64,000 bases of DNA, taken from Lucifuga dentata. Lineage: Eukaryota > Chordata > Actinopteri > Ophidiiformes > Bythitidae. The notes under the pieces are model-generated. The model saw only the letters and a list, made by a program, of their open reading frames with translations, made no database searches and was not told the origin of the DNA. How positions within the stretch are numbered: the stretch's first letter is position 1; every line of letters begins with the position of its first letter. The translations under genes and the position numbers were made by a program. This document shows positions 58,701 through 62,449 of this stretch, in pieces. The stretch lies in assembly GCA_014773175.1 (NCBI GenBank), contig VXCM01001277.1, positions 45,461 to 109,460 of the forward strand, written 5' to 3'.

Positions 58701-60485
58701 AAAAGATGTGCATACATGTTAGAAGGTGAAACACTGAATTTTAAGGTGTGTGTTCACCTGAACGTTTGATTTTGAAAGATTAGAGAATACAGCAAAATAA
58801 AAGGAAAACTAAAATACAGTTTTATGTTTTGGAAATTGGTTGTGAGTAACGTAACGTGTATTTATTGGGCTTAAATATGCTAAACCGCTAGTCCTTTAAA
58901 GTCCTTTAAACCCCACAGAATTATACCATAATGGCAAACATTAAGATTTTGCGCAGGTTTGTTTCATTGCTTTAAAAAATTCATTCTTTCTTTCTTTTCA
59001 CCACCATCTTCAACATGACTCAGTTTAACTTTTTAATCAATAATCAGTGGGTTGAAAGTGAGTAATCAATGTATGGAAACATCGGCGGTTGAGAATCAGG
59101 TGTGTACTAACTACTCAGTCCAAAAGCACAACAGGACACTAACACACTCTGAAAGATAGAACGACACACACACTCCTCTCCACCGACACACCTGAGTTTG
59201 TTTTGAGGGAGGCTTTCTGAAATGAAAAATGAAAGGCGGTGCTACGCTTTCTGACGTTTTCTGCGAGATTTCTGTAAAGTCTTCATGTCTGTCTGATAGC
59301 AGAAGTTGTTTCTCGACAGGCTTGTTTTTCGAGGATGACCGTAATGATTGTTGTTGATCTGCTGGTAATGACAAGTCCTGTAAAGACTCGAGGATTAATC
59401 GGTTGCTTAAGTGTTGTTTTTGGTTTCCACGTGTTGCGTTCACATGCTTCTGTATTTTTTTGTGACGTGACTTCAATTCTAAGTAAAAATTTCTAGAAGA
59501 TGTTAAAAATCTGCCAGAATGAGAAAAGAAAAGACTCGTCATGTTACCTTTAACTTGATGAAAACAGTTCGATTCTTATTCTGGCTGATCAATAATTTTA
59601 TTCACTTGTCTAGTAAAGTAATGAATCGCTGCTGGCTGCTAGAGCTTGACCAATACTGAACGATTGAGGCCAATATTAATATTGATATTTGAGTGAAAAA
59701 TGAAAGGTAAGCTTCACAAATTCACTGGAAATTGAATTATTAAACAACTATATATAAAAATAGCACAGAATTTAATTTGAATTAGGAAAAATGAGAGTTA
59801 AATAGACATTAATAAATGCAGCGGTGTCCTATAATTTCTTTTTAATATATCCTAACATACTCAGATATCAACATATCTCTGACAACAAATATAGGTCGCT
59901 AATATATCTGTCAGTAGTTACAGTTACAAAAATACAGAATTTTTTGCTTTTCTTGGTTTCAAATTATGAATATTTTGCAAGTTTTAAAATAATTTTTAAG
60001 ACATGGTTAGCTTGAGATGGTCATTTGTTGTCTTTATGGCATTTGTAGACAAAGAGTTGATCAAAAATGGGAAGTACTGCACCATCATCATCACCAACAT
60101 CATCATCAGCACCACCATTATTATTGCTAATGAGTCGTTTGTTTCATCAACAATAAATCAGGATACAACAACAGCAAAAAAAAAATCCATATATTCCATT
60201 ACAAGCCATTCATTCTTTTACATGATGATGATGATGGTGATGATGATGATGATGCTCTGATCCTCTCCAGCCAGCCAGGCAGTGTACAGGAATGTGTGTG
60301 TTGCTGCCTCATCACCGCTGAGCCCACAGCCCACAGACACGCAGCAGGTACTCACAGTCCAGGTGTTTCTTCTTGGGTCCACTGACTTCGTGCGTGGTGG
60401 CTTTGCACACCGCCTTGCTGATCGCGGAGCCGGTCATGCTGTGTTGAGCCGCCGCGATCCGATCCGTGATAGACTGGCCCGACAT
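3046..60485 (-). CDS. picalm: PICALM-family clathrin assembly protein, 5' part (13 exons)
   Basis: Overall gene model. Exons, from transcript 5' to 3': 60485-60356, 37927-37785, 23290-23215, 22022-21920, 21332-21239, 20150-20039, 19600-19494, 16069-16028, 12991-12906, 12147-12024, 6867-6734, 6382-6282 and 3153-3046. All have GT donors and AG acceptors, and they join into 1360 nt, which is 453 codons plus one base with no stop. The product is an endocytic adaptor: its N-terminal ANTH domain binds PtdIns(4,5)P2 and R-SNAREs of the VAMP2/3/8 type at the plasma membrane, and the unstructured tail recruits clathrin and AP2. The start [10 protein letters not shown], the lysine cluster K28/K38-K40/H41 and the VAMP-contact positions L219 and M244 of mammalian CALM are all present. 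PICALM is favoured over SNAP91 (AP180) by residues such as the VDFTKMKRG segment, the [14 protein letters not shown] segment after the ANTH domain and the VDFDAVFG motif. The paralogue (picalma or picalmb) is a guess in favour of picalma. The C-terminal tail and stop are off the left edge. Confidence 0.95.
3927..4421. mobile_element. hAT-type non-autonomous element with 8-bp duplication
   Basis: Left end CAGTGATTCCCAAAGTGTGG and right end CTTAAGTTTGGGAATCACCA form imperfect TIRs, with further GGGCCGCGGCCC / GGGCCGCAGC similarity inside. The flanks TTTTAGAA (3919-3926) and TTTCAGAA (4422-4429) agree at 7 of 8 bases, as expected for an aged hAT target duplication. No coding sequence is visible. 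In intron 12. Confidence 0.75.
5338..5906 (-). mobile_element. M1 MITE copy 1 (subfamily B, inverted)
   Basis: Starts TTAAAGGACCATACTGG and ends in AGTATGCTCCTTTAA, with matching inner TIR stretches (AAGCCCAATAAATAC against TTATTGGGCTCAAACATG). The core GGGACTATATTCCCTGGTGG identifies the inverted orientation. It sits in picalm intron 12. No coding capacity is seen, so it is non-autonomous. Confidence 0.85.
6282..6382 (-). CDS. picalm: picalm coding exon 12 (residues 384-418)
   Basis: Completes Ser384, then encodes [20 protein letters not shown] and on to SIANSAWG plus one base. DLFDLQ matches the human NDLLDLQ segment; DLF/DLL tripeptides bind the clathrin terminal domain in AP180-type tails. 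The acceptor is CCCCAG after a CT-rich tract and the donor is GTGTGG, followed by CA repeats. Phase 1 at the end allows joining directly to exon 13. Confidence 0.9.
6402..6612 (+). repeat. (GA)n microsatellites next to exon 12
   Basis: GA runs at 6402-6442 and 6561-6612, giving CT-rich transcript sequence upstream of the exon 12 acceptor. The nearer run begins about 20 nt from the exon and works as its polypyrimidine tract. Confidence 0.9.
6734..6867 (-). CDS. picalm: picalm coding exon 11 (residues 340-384)
   Basis: Encodes [20 protein letters not shown] and on to [12 protein letters not shown] plus two bases of Ser384. It starts the disordered clathrin/adaptor-binding tail. QRLKE matches the family, while the Ser/Pro/Asn-rich remainder diverges fast. 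The acceptor polypyrimidine tract is a (CT)n microsatellite and the donor GTACAC runs directly into (CA)n. The human counterpart region is alternatively spliced. Confidence 0.9.
6876..6984 (+). repeat. (GA)n microsatellite upstream of exon 11
   Basis: Interrupted GA/GAAATT repeats. In the transcript this is (CU)n ending 9 nt before exon 11, so the microsatellite is the polypyrimidine tract. Confidence 0.9.
7130..7352. mobile_element. 223-bp TIR MITE with perfect 8-bp target duplication
   Basis: Left end CAGGGTCGGATTGGGAT and right end GATGGCCAATCCGACCCTG. Flanks are identical CTCACAGG octamers at 7122-7129 and 7353-7360. The GC-rich inside repeats CTACCGGCCCACAAG-like motifs. TSD length and the CAGGG terminus point to a hAT-type non-autonomous element. 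The intact duplication suggests a recent insertion into intron 10. Confidence 0.85.
8445..8912. mobile_element. TIR element, unclassified
   Basis: GGCACTTTTCCACTGTCGGGC at the left is matched in inverted orientation by GCCCGACAGTGGAAAAATGCC at the right (20 of 21). Length is about 468 bp. The interior has no transposase I can recognise. A clear target duplication is not visible, so the outer limits could be a few bases off. Confidence 0.65.
9413..9512 (+). repeat. Dispersed repeat, LINE 3'-tail-like
   Basis: Shares with 12203-12296 the blocks ATTACTTTTTGCTGCTG, GACCTAATTTCTCCA, CTGTCATATCTTATCAT and GTACTGGG. The phrase AATTTCTCCATGGGGATC resembles the conserved 3' tails of vertebrate CR1/L2/Rex-type LINEs (AATTTCCC-x-GGGATCAATAAAG). 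The assignment to a LINE clade is not secure. In intron 10. Confidence 0.55.
10421..10553. other. 66-bp exact duplicate around one N (assembly join)
   Basis: 10421-10486 and 10488-10553 are the same 66 bases separated by a single N at 10487. This looks like two contigs whose shared end was not merged. Confidence 0.8.
11313..12000. mobile_element. Decayed hAT-type element with transposase remnant
   Basis: Candidate ends are CAGCGGTGCT at 11313 and AGCATCGCTG at 12000, which are near-perfect inverted complements. The right end also shows TTGGCCCCTGGCCAAACTT, typical of hAT ends. The flanks CGCTGATG and TGCTAAAG agree at only 5 of 8 bases, so the target duplication is doubtful. It encloses the transposase fragment at 11556-11808 and ends 23 nt from picalm exon 10. 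Confidence 0.55.
11556..11808 (+). pseudogene. hAT transposase N-terminal zinc-finger remnant
   Basis: One open frame reads [40 protein letters not shown] and [20 protein letters not shown]. This matches the N-terminal BED-like finger of hAT transposases and their domesticated relatives (ZBED and GTF2IRD2 type: W-x-E, C-L-x-C, N-I-K-R-x-Y-E-T-K-H). The Cys pair and the final His are kept. It is closed by stops at 11553 and 11806 and has no catalytic domain. Confidence 0.8.
12024..12147 (-). CDS. picalm: picalm coding exon 10 (residues 298-339)
   Basis: Completes Arg298, then encodes [20 protein letters not shown] and [20 protein letters not shown], then K. It has a Ser-rich linker followed by a charged, probably helical Glu/Lys/Gln segment. 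Human PICALM has ATTLSNAVSSLASTGLSLTK here, which separates PICALM from SNAP91. The donor is GTAACA. A probable hAT remnant ends at 12000, 23 nt past the exon edge. Confidence 0.95.
12203..12296 (+). repeat. Second copy of the LINE-tail-like repeat
   Basis: Homologous to 9413-9512 over most of its length with substitutions. It lies between exon 10 and M1 copy 2, so nearly all of intron 9 is repeat-derived. Confidence 0.55.
12326..12895 (+). mobile_element. M1 MITE copy 2 (subfamily B), next to exon 9 donor
   Basis: TTAAAGGACCATGCTGG at the left and TACTGTCCTTTAA at the right, with subfamily B internal sequence. The middle is altered by a short tandem array of TAACTAGTAGA/TAACTAGTGGA units (about 12503-12550) where the usual GGGAATATAGTCCC core is mostly lost. 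It makes up about three quarters of intron 9 (12148-12905) and ends 10 nt from exon 9. Confidence 0.85.
12906..12991 (-). CDS. picalm: picalm coding exon 9 (residues 270-298)
   Basis: Encodes [20 protein letters not shown], then TKELNADT plus two bases of Arg298. The APSSLL(E/D)[13 protein letters not shown] block is diagnostic of PICALM, and the charged stretch after GKK is a variable linker. The donor is GTAAAA at 12905-12900. An M1 MITE copy ends at 12895, only 10 nt past the exon, so the TE starts at about intron position +11. Confidence 0.95.
14366..15052 (+). repeat. Three (TG)n microsatellites in intron 8
   Basis: TG runs at 14366-14402, 14570-14606 and 15023-15051; a CA run at 14731-14749 lies between them. 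Opposite-strand pairing between the TG and CA runs is possible in the transcript. Confidence 0.88.
15656..16013 (+). repeat. Purine-rich GA/GAA tract upstream of exon 8
   Basis: About 350 bp of almost pure A/G on the plus strand (pyrimidine in the transcript), starting 15 nt downstream of the exon 8 donor in genomic terms. Long polypurine tracts of this type can form triplex DNA. It makes a spurious Lys/Glu-rich open frame. Confidence 0.8.
16028..16069 (-). CDS. picalm: picalm coding exon 8 (residues 256-269, 42 nt)
   Basis: A short 14-codon exon reading [14 protein letters not shown], the hallmark PICALM/AP180 segment at the ANTH C-terminus. The acceptor is GACAG and the donor is GTCAGT. 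Both edges fall on codon boundaries, so skipping it would keep the frame. It is too short to find by ORF length and was recognised by homology. Confidence 0.93.
16722..17240 (+). mobile_element. M1 MITE copy 3 (subfamily A, internal deletion at N)
   Basis: Left end TTAAAAGACCATACCATC and right end GTATGGTCCTTTAA, both followed inward by the long subfamily A TIR. About 80 bases present in other copies (the CCTACCTTCCAGACC to AAAATCAAC stretch) are missing exactly at a single N at 16843, so the deletion may be an assembly collapse. Lies in intron 7. Confidence 0.85.
17799..18344 (-). mobile_element. M1 MITE copy 4 (subfamily A, inverted)
   Basis: Left end TTAAAGGACCATACCACC and right end GGCCGGTATGGTCCTTTAA. 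The internal parts read as the reverse complement of copies 3, 7 and 13. The left TIR is shortened: it jumps from the AATATATTCA stretch to CATTTCCCAAAGG. It lies only 560 bp from copy 3 in opposite orientation, so the two could pair in the intron 7 transcript. Confidence 0.88.
19494..19600 (-). CDS. picalm: picalm coding exon 7 (residues 220-255)
   Basis: Completes Glu220, then encodes [20 protein letters not shown] and on to SEFLKVAE. M244, the second VAMP-contact residue known in mammalian CALM, is present within YRMTKLSEF. The acceptor is TCTCTGCAG and the donor is GTATCA. This completes most of the last long ANTH helices. Confidence 0.95.
20039..20150 (-). CDS. picalm: picalm coding exon 6 (residues 183-220)
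   Basis: Encodes [20 protein letters not shown] and on to GVINLL plus the first base of Glu220. It contains the conserved NELTNGVIN(S/A)AFMLLFKD block. L219, a contact for VAMP SNARE helices in mammalian CALM, is the last full codon. The acceptor is preceded by a (CT)n microsatellite on the transcript strand (plus (GA)n at 20180-20226). The donor is GTAAAA. Confidence 0.95.
20180..20226 (+). repeat. (GA)n microsatellite upstream of exon 6
   Basis: About 23 uninterrupted GA units. It reads (CU)n in the transcript and ends 30 nt before the exon 6 acceptor. Confidence 0.92.
20377..21230 (+). repeat. Intron 5 compound microsatellite block
   Basis: (CA)n at 20377-20417, a long CT/CTGT/GTGT mixture at about 20755-21145, then (CA)n at 21146-21230 reaching to within about 10 nt of the exon 5 donor. 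More than half of intron 5 (20151-21238) is simple sequence of alternating strand asymmetry. Confidence 0.9.
21239..21332 (-). CDS. picalm: picalm coding exon 5 (residues 151-182)
   Basis: Encodes [20 protein letters not shown] and on to LDALLDFQ after completing Gly151. This is the mid ANTH solenoid. The donor is GTACCA. It is followed by TG repeats on the transcript strand (CA on the plus strand, about 21146-21230), unlike most other donors in this gene, which are followed by CA. Confidence 0.95.
21920..22022 (-). CDS. picalm: picalm coding exon 4 (residues 117-151)
   Basis: Completes Gly117, then encodes [20 protein letters not shown] and on to DFTKMKR plus two bases of Gly151. The [17 protein letters not shown] block is nearly invariant in the CALM/AP180 family. 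The donor GTACGG is placed by phase with exon 5, because the G-run before it allows alternative readings. Transcript CA repeats begin about 10 nt after the donor. Confidence 0.95.
22111..22150 (+). repeat. Short LINE-tail-like fragment
   Basis: AAATTTCTCCATGGAGACAA followed by ATAAAGTTGACC resembles the same tail motif as at 9413. Only about 40 bp, so this could be chance. Confidence 0.35.
22223..22972. mobile_element. hAT-like non-autonomous element
   Basis: Left CAGTTTTTCCCATACATAGG and right CCTGTGGGAAACACTG are imperfect inverted repeats with the CAGTGTTTCCC-type terminus common in fish hAT elements. A poly-T run with one N (22550) and a G-run with N (22895) lie inside. A full 8-bp target duplication is not evident; CTTAT occurs on both sides. 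It fills most of intron 3. Confidence 0.55.
23215..23290 (-). CDS. picalm: picalm coding exon 3 (residues 92-117)
   Basis: Encodes [10 protein letters not shown], then [15 protein letters not shown], plus the first base of Gly117. The acceptor is GCAG and the donor is GTAAGA. Mammalian PICALM has ERFIQYL here, while this gene reads ERLIQYL (codon TTA), a conservative change one base from Phe. The segment belongs to the ANTH helical solenoid. A (CA)n run starts about 7 nt after the donor on the transcript strand. Confidence 0.95.
23982..24157 (+). mobile_element. M1 MITE copy 5 (subfamily B, left end only)
   Basis: TTAAAGGAGCATACCAATG followed by recognisable TIR and the CTGCCTTCCAACTG and TTTCAGTTAATTCC block, ending near the ATTAAAATCAAC segment. 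The right two thirds are missing. It lies in intron 2. Confidence 0.75.
26120..26212 (+). repeat. (CT)n microsatellite with assembly gap
   Basis: (TC)n on both sides of a run of 33 N (26145-26177). The true repeat length is unknown. Confidence 0.9.
26643..27184 (-). mobile_element. hAT-family fragment, related to 45006-46313
   Basis: Read on the minus strand, 26700-27184 aligns with 45262-45590. Shared blocks include the stretch after CTCTAGAAC, GTTGCTCAGGACCCAAGGA, GAGCGGTTCTTGAAT, GAGCTGTGCTGGTAAAAAGT, CAGCAAACAAAACTAGCTCAC, and GACAGGCTG/GGCAGGCTG. The plus-strand left side, AGGGCTGG followed by TGATTAGTCTGATAATTG, resembles a fish hAT terminus. A 64-bp block is duplicated around an N at 27090 and is probably artefactual. 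Confidence 0.65.
27026..27154. other. 64-bp exact duplicate around one N (assembly join)
   Basis: 27026-27089 and 27091-27154 are identical and separated by an N at 27090. It falls inside the hAT fragment, whose relative at 45262-45590 has the segment only once, which supports a false duplication. Confidence 0.85.
30097..30136 (+). repeat. (GT)n microsatellite
   Basis: About 19 GT units in intron 2. Further CA/GT runs occur nearby at about 28559-28588, 30248-30262 and 30446-30460. Confidence 0.9.
31186..31790 (+). mobile_element. M1 MITE copy 6 (subfamily B, full length)
   Basis: TTAAAGGACTATACCAGTGG at the left and ACTGGTATGGTCCTTTAA at the right. The core reads CCGCCAGGGAATGTAGTCCC. At 605 bp it is one of the longest B copies. 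It lies in intron 2. Confidence 0.88.
33477..33979 (+). mobile_element. M1 MITE copy 7 (subfamily A, left end missing)
   Basis: Begins abruptly at ATACTACTGGAATGGTG, about 90 bases into the normal element, and runs to a full right end GGTGGTATGGTCCTTTAA. The core GGGAATATAGTCCCAAAAG is intact. The outer left TIR is absent. It lies in intron 2. Confidence 0.85.
34525..35103 (+). mobile_element. M1 MITE copy 8 (subfamily B, full length)
   Basis: TTAAAGGACAATACCGG at the left and ACATGGTCCTTTAA at the right. The core CGCCAGGGAATATAGTCCC is intact. Starts 546 bp after copy 7 and ends 394 bp before copy 9, so three copies cluster within 2.7 kb of intron 2. Confidence 0.88.
35497..36145. mobile_element. 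M1 copy 9: long foldback of two left halves
   Basis: Left end TTAGAGGACCATACG and right end TGGTATGGTCCTTTAA, but both halves are the left half of a subfamily A element in opposite orientation. For example, TTGGTGATGATGGATTACC in the right arm is the complement of the left arm near 35690-35720. Arms are about 290 bp and nearly identical. The loop is about 50 bp (around 35791-35838) and is flanked by GATCTGAAAA and TTTTCAGATC. The usual core and right half are absent. Confidence 0.88.
37785..37927 (-). CDS. picalm: picalm coding exon 2 (residues 44-91)
   Basis: The exon begins with AT, completing Tyr44, then [10 protein letters not shown] and so on to MMYGNE. It carries the ANTH signature [18 protein letters not shown]. 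The acceptor is a short T-rich tract ending CACCAG and the donor is GTGGGA, which is weak beyond the GT. The exon lies between the two largest introns, 22.4 kb before and 14.5 kb after. A CA-rich run follows the donor on the transcript strand. Confidence 0.95.
39222..39255 (+). repeat. (CT)n microsatellite
   Basis: About 17 CT units in intron 1. Confidence 0.9.
40144..40262. other. N-flanked duplicate of a GA-repeat block
   Basis: 40144-40203 and 40205-40262 repeat the same 58-60 bp (TGGAGTGCGATG, a GA run, then ATAAGAGAATGACTGATTCG) around an N at 40204. They differ only in GA-run length, consistent with an unmerged overlap in a microsatellite. Confidence 0.8.
41333..41895 (+). mobile_element. 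M1 MITE copy 10 (subfamily B)
   Basis: TTAAAGGAGCATACCAGTGG to CACCAGCTTGGCCTTTTAA. The core CACCAGGGAATATAGTCCC is intact. A local A-rich AAAACAAAAC expansion interrupts the left half at about 41482-41510. It lies in intron 1. Confidence 0.86.
43045..43700 (+). repeat. Cluster of CA, GT and GA microsatellites
   Basis: (CA)n 43049-43089, (GT)n 43282-43308, a GT-then-GA block at 43422-43523 duplicated around one N (43474), and (GA)n 43669-43699. In intron 1. Confidence 0.88.
45006..46313 (+). mobile_element. hAT-type element with TIRs and 8-bp target duplication
   Basis: Starts TAGGGCTGGACATAT and ends ATATCGTCTAGCCCTA, with AT-rich subterminal sequence at both sides. Flanks GTTCTCTT (44998-45005) and GTTCTCAT (46314-46321) agree at 7 of 8 bases. 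At 1.3 kb it is too short for a full transposase but carries the BED finger remnant at 45647-45910. It lies in picalm intron 1. Confidence 0.82.
45647..45910 (+). pseudogene. BED-type zinc-finger remnant of a hAT transposase
   Basis: Reads [20 protein letters not shown], then [29 protein letters not shown] and later [13 protein letters not shown]. This is the BED finger pattern (W-x2-F, C-x2-C, T-x-N-L-x2-H-L) followed by the usual K-S-K-R linker of ZBED-like transposases. The second metal-binding Cys of the C-x-x-C pair is Ser, so the finger is probably broken. No hAT dimerisation or DDE region follows. Confidence 0.8.
48601..50401 (+). mobile_element. 5'-truncated L1-like LINE with poly-A, split by MITE
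   Basis: Two ORF2 C-terminal blocks are visible: 48694-48990 ([40 protein letters not shown]) and 49851-50145 ([20 protein letters not shown]). Both are typical of the region after the reverse transcriptase in fish L1 elements. They are separated by M1 copy 11 (49121-49735). A poly-A run with one N ends at about 50402. Flanking AGAAGTGCCTTTTA (48587-48600) and AGAAGTGCTTTTA (50402-50414) look like target duplicates with one indel. Frame breaks show it is dead. Confidence 0.8.
49121..49735 (+). mobile_element. M1 MITE copy 11 (subfamily A) inserted in L1
   Basis: Reads CTAAAGGACCATATC at the left and GTTATGGTCCTTTAATAAT at the right, with TIRs and core intact. It splits the L1-like ORF2 remnant at 48601-50401. 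The left end is CTAAAGG, not TTAAAGG, and the L1 resumes with ATAATATG. That fits a TA target duplicate better than TTAA. An N at 49587 separates a partial 26-bp internal duplication. Confidence 0.9.
52482..52868 (+). mobile_element. M1 MITE copy 12 (subfamily B, right end missing)
   Basis: CTAAAGGATCAGACTGG start, B-type TIR, CTACCTTCCAGAC block and the core CACCAGGGAACAGAGTCCC. Similarity stops after the CTACATTCGGACACATGA stretch, so the right third with its TIR is lost. Like copy 11, its left flank is CTA, not TTA. Confidence 0.82.
53507..54186. mobile_element. TIR element with TAATGC(C/T)GC ends
   Basis: Left TAATGCCGCATTTGACAGAC followed by CTCAGAACTCAGATTTTTCC matches, inverted, the right GGAAAAATTCGACTTCTGAG then GTCTGTGAACGCAGCATTA. 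TIRs are about 39 bp, imperfect. Length is about 680 bp, or about 550 without two N-flanked duplicates (53640-53768 and 53916-54044). Superfamily unclear; the TAA/TTA edges could be PIF/Harbinger-like 3-bp target sites. Confidence 0.65.
53640..54044. other. Two 64-bp N-flanked duplicates (assembly joins)
   Basis: 53640-53703 equals 53705-53768 (N at 53704), and 53916-53979 equals 53981-54044 (N at 53980). Both are 64 bp, and both inflate the TIR element that contains them. Confidence 0.85.
54978..55562 (+). mobile_element. M1 MITE copy 13 (subfamily A, best-preserved)
   Basis: TTAAAGGACCATACCAGCC to GTGGCATGGTCTTTTAA. About 90 bp at each end are inverted repeats of each other with few mismatches, out to the CATTTCCCAAAG and CTTTGGGAAATG stretches. 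Core CCACCAGGGAATATAGTCCC. Useful as the type copy of subfamily A. It lies in intron 1. Confidence 0.9.
57484..57790 (+). repeat. AT-rich minisatellite, unit about TTCTTTAATATCTAAAAAA
   Basis: At least a dozen tandem copies of a 19-28 bp unit containing TTTAATATCTAAAAA, with A-run length variation and occasional ATATATAT insertions. No coding capacity. In intron 1. Confidence 0.85.
58324..58899 (+). mobile_element. M1 MITE copy 14 (subfamily B)
   Basis: TTAAAGGGCAACCCCGG to GCTAGTCCTTTAA, where the terminal AGTCCTTTAA is repeated once (to 58909). A 14-bp unit GAAAATGTATGT(C/A) is tandemly tripled just before the core at about 58615-58660. It lies in intron 1. Confidence 0.86.
60078..60255 (+). 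repeat. Trinucleotide (ATC)n and (GAT)n runs
   Basis: ATCATC/ACC-type repeats at 60078-60130 and (GAT)n at 60222-60255 are complementary in sense and could pair. They lie about 100 nt downstream of exon 1 in the intron 1 transcript. Confidence 0.8.
60356..60485 (-). CDS. picalm: picalm coding exon 1 (residues 1-44, start codon)
   Basis: Encodes [20 protein letters not shown] and on to KKKHLD, then the first base of the Tyr44 codon. The donor is GTGAGT at 60355-60350. This is the first ANTH helix and the phosphoinositide-binding patch: K28, K38, K39, K40 and H41 sit at the same numbers as in mammalian CALM, so PtdIns(4,5)P2 binding should be intact. The ATG is chosen because family members start at exactly this Met-Ser-Gly-Gln. 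The -3 base is G, a fair Kozak context. Confidence 0.96.
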
Positions 60486-60993
60486 CGCTGCTTCTGCTTT
60501 TCCCTCAATCAGCTAAAATAGCACAATAACGATCCGATCAATGGATGGGCTCACGCGGGACAGATCAACGTGACTTCCCTGTCAAGTGGAGCAAAGGGTG
60601 NGTGGGGGGGCGGACAGACAGATGGAGCCCCCCTTTATTTCTTTTCTTCAGGTGTGTACAAAACCTGCGCGGTCTAGTCCGGCAAATTACATGTACAACC
60701 GGTGTGGCAACTGCTTATTCTTAATTACTACCTATCTAACTAGTAAACAAATGACGACAGCGCTAATCCGGGCTAGTCTTTGTTAGCTAACGTTCCCGTT
60801 GCAGCACTCGAACCAGGAAAGAGTCCCACTGTGGAATCCGTAAACACTGGAAATGACTTTCTGGCCACAAATACACATAGCTAACTAGCTGGTTATTAGC
60901 CTGAGACGCCTCGTTTGGGATCACCGGAGAAACCGGGCAAATAATCCGTGTGAATTCACAGTTTGGCGACTATTAACAACAATCTGTGCAATC

Positions 60994-61026
<33 letters not shown>

Positions 61027-61560
61027 NCCTCCACGTCAACTGGCTCAGCAGCGGGGTGTTAAGCGTTAGCGATTACAAAGTTTGTGTTAAACCCTTCCCT
61101 TGGTAGAAAAAGTCATTTAAAACCGAACAGCGCATTGTTTGAAGTGAATAACGGGGCGACGTGAAGGTGACAGCCGGGACAGGTGCAGTTTCTCCGGTTG
61201 AAGAGCAGTTGGTGTTAGCCAGCCAGCGAGTTCCTGTAGTCTGACCGAAGAGAAGAGCCGGTAGACGCGTTAACTTCAAAATGACAGCTGGGGTTCCCTT
61301 CACGGTCCTCAGTGTCAGCTAAGCGGTGTCCCCTGGCTGCCGCTTCCGCATTATGGGTTCTTTTTACCGACAGTGCCGTCCGGTTCCGGTGTGTGAAAGT
61401 CTCTCCGGTGGTTTCTCTTCACGGACTGACTGGCTGGTTGATTCTCTACCGGACAAAATGGCAGCGTAAAAAATCAGCTGATCTCACAATGTGCTGCTTT
61501 CAGGGGCTGCTCGGAAACTATAAACTCTGGATGTGACTTTTGCTCAGAAATAGGAAAATG
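60486..61560 (-). promoter_or_regulatory. picalm: picalm 5' UTR and probable promoter
   Basis: Upstream of the ATG, the sequence keeps many CpGs to about 61480, unlike the AT-rich introns, so a CpG-island-like promoter is inferred. A GCGGAAGC ETS-type site is on the minus strand at 61342-61349. Two more CCGGTT/CCGGAA-type cores are at about 61378-61392. A YY1-like AAAATGGCAGC is on the plus strand at 61455-61465. A poly-A run with one N (about 60996-61027) interrupts the region. The start site cannot be placed from sequence alone. Confidence 0.4.
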
Positions 61561-61786
61561 GGAAGAACAATGTTTTTAATTTTTTTTTTTTTTTTTNTTT
61601 TTTTTTTTTTTTTTTAATTAATATGAAATTTAGGTTTGACTTTGTTATGAAAGGCCAATGCATATTGTTTTATTTTAGGTTTTTTTTCCCTCTACATTTT
61701 TGTAGACTTTATTACATTTTCTTTTTTTCTTTTTTAGAATCTCTGAAAAAAAATAATATAATTTTTTTTTCAAAATAATAATATAA

Positions 61787-61870
61787 TAATAGGTTTATTT
61801 ATATAGCACCTTTCAAAACAAAGTTACAAGGTGCTTCACAGACAATAGTGCACATGACAAATGACAATCG
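61787..61870 (+). repeat. Probable dispersed retroelement fragment
   Basis: GGTTTATTTATATAGCACCT followed by TTCAAAACAAAGTTACAAGG and TGCTTCACA is a phrase I associate with common interspersed repeats in fish genomes. There is no second copy in this window, so class and extent are uncertain. It is followed by an (AAT)n microsatellite. Confidence 0.4.
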
Positions 61871-61882
61871 TAATACAACAAC

Positions 61883-61883
<1 letters not shown>

Positions 61884-61927
<44 letters not shown>
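61884..61927 (+). repeat. (AAT)n microsatellite
   Basis: About 14 AAT units upstream of the gene. Confidence 0.9.
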
Positions 61928-62449
61928 CAGTAATTGAATGAAGCATGGAAGAATCTTCTAGTATCATTTTCCTAATTAGCTGTGAGTTCAGAAGATGACT
62001 GTACAGTGTTAAAACCTAAAAATGTGACAACATTATTTACAATATTAACCATGTGTTTTACAGTGATGTGCATGAATGTGTATGCACTTCCGAAAACTAG
62101 ATTTTTGCATCAAATCTGATGTCACGCAAACAAGAGAAACATTAATTATTTTGGATCATTTTGATTTTAAAAGTTGGGTTTTCTGAAATTTGTTTAAATT
62201 TTCGTCTGTAATTGTATTACATGTAATTTCTAATACAAAGTTGAATTCTTTTCTGTGTTACATATTTACAAAAAGTTGACTTGCATGATTCTTCATGGCA
62301 AAATTTCCAAATTTTTCTGCTTTTTTTCTACGTCTGAAATTGAAATTTCCATAAAGATTTATTTCTGATGAGACACATGCTTTAAACAGCTATTTAGGTG
62401 GTAAAGTGATCACAAACTCATGTGAAGTAAAACTGCACTCCTGGAAGAG

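Larger units (their letters stand above)
37928..60355 (-). other. picalm intron 1 (22.4 kb)
   Basis: Contains M1 copies 10 to 14, the hAT element at 45006-46313, the L1 fragment, the TIR element at 53507-54186, the minisatellite at 57484-57790 and many microsatellites. 41900-43000, 43920-44990, 46330-48580, 50420-52480 and 55570-57480 hold no feature I can support. First introns often carry enhancers, but none can be recognised here. Confidence 0.75.
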
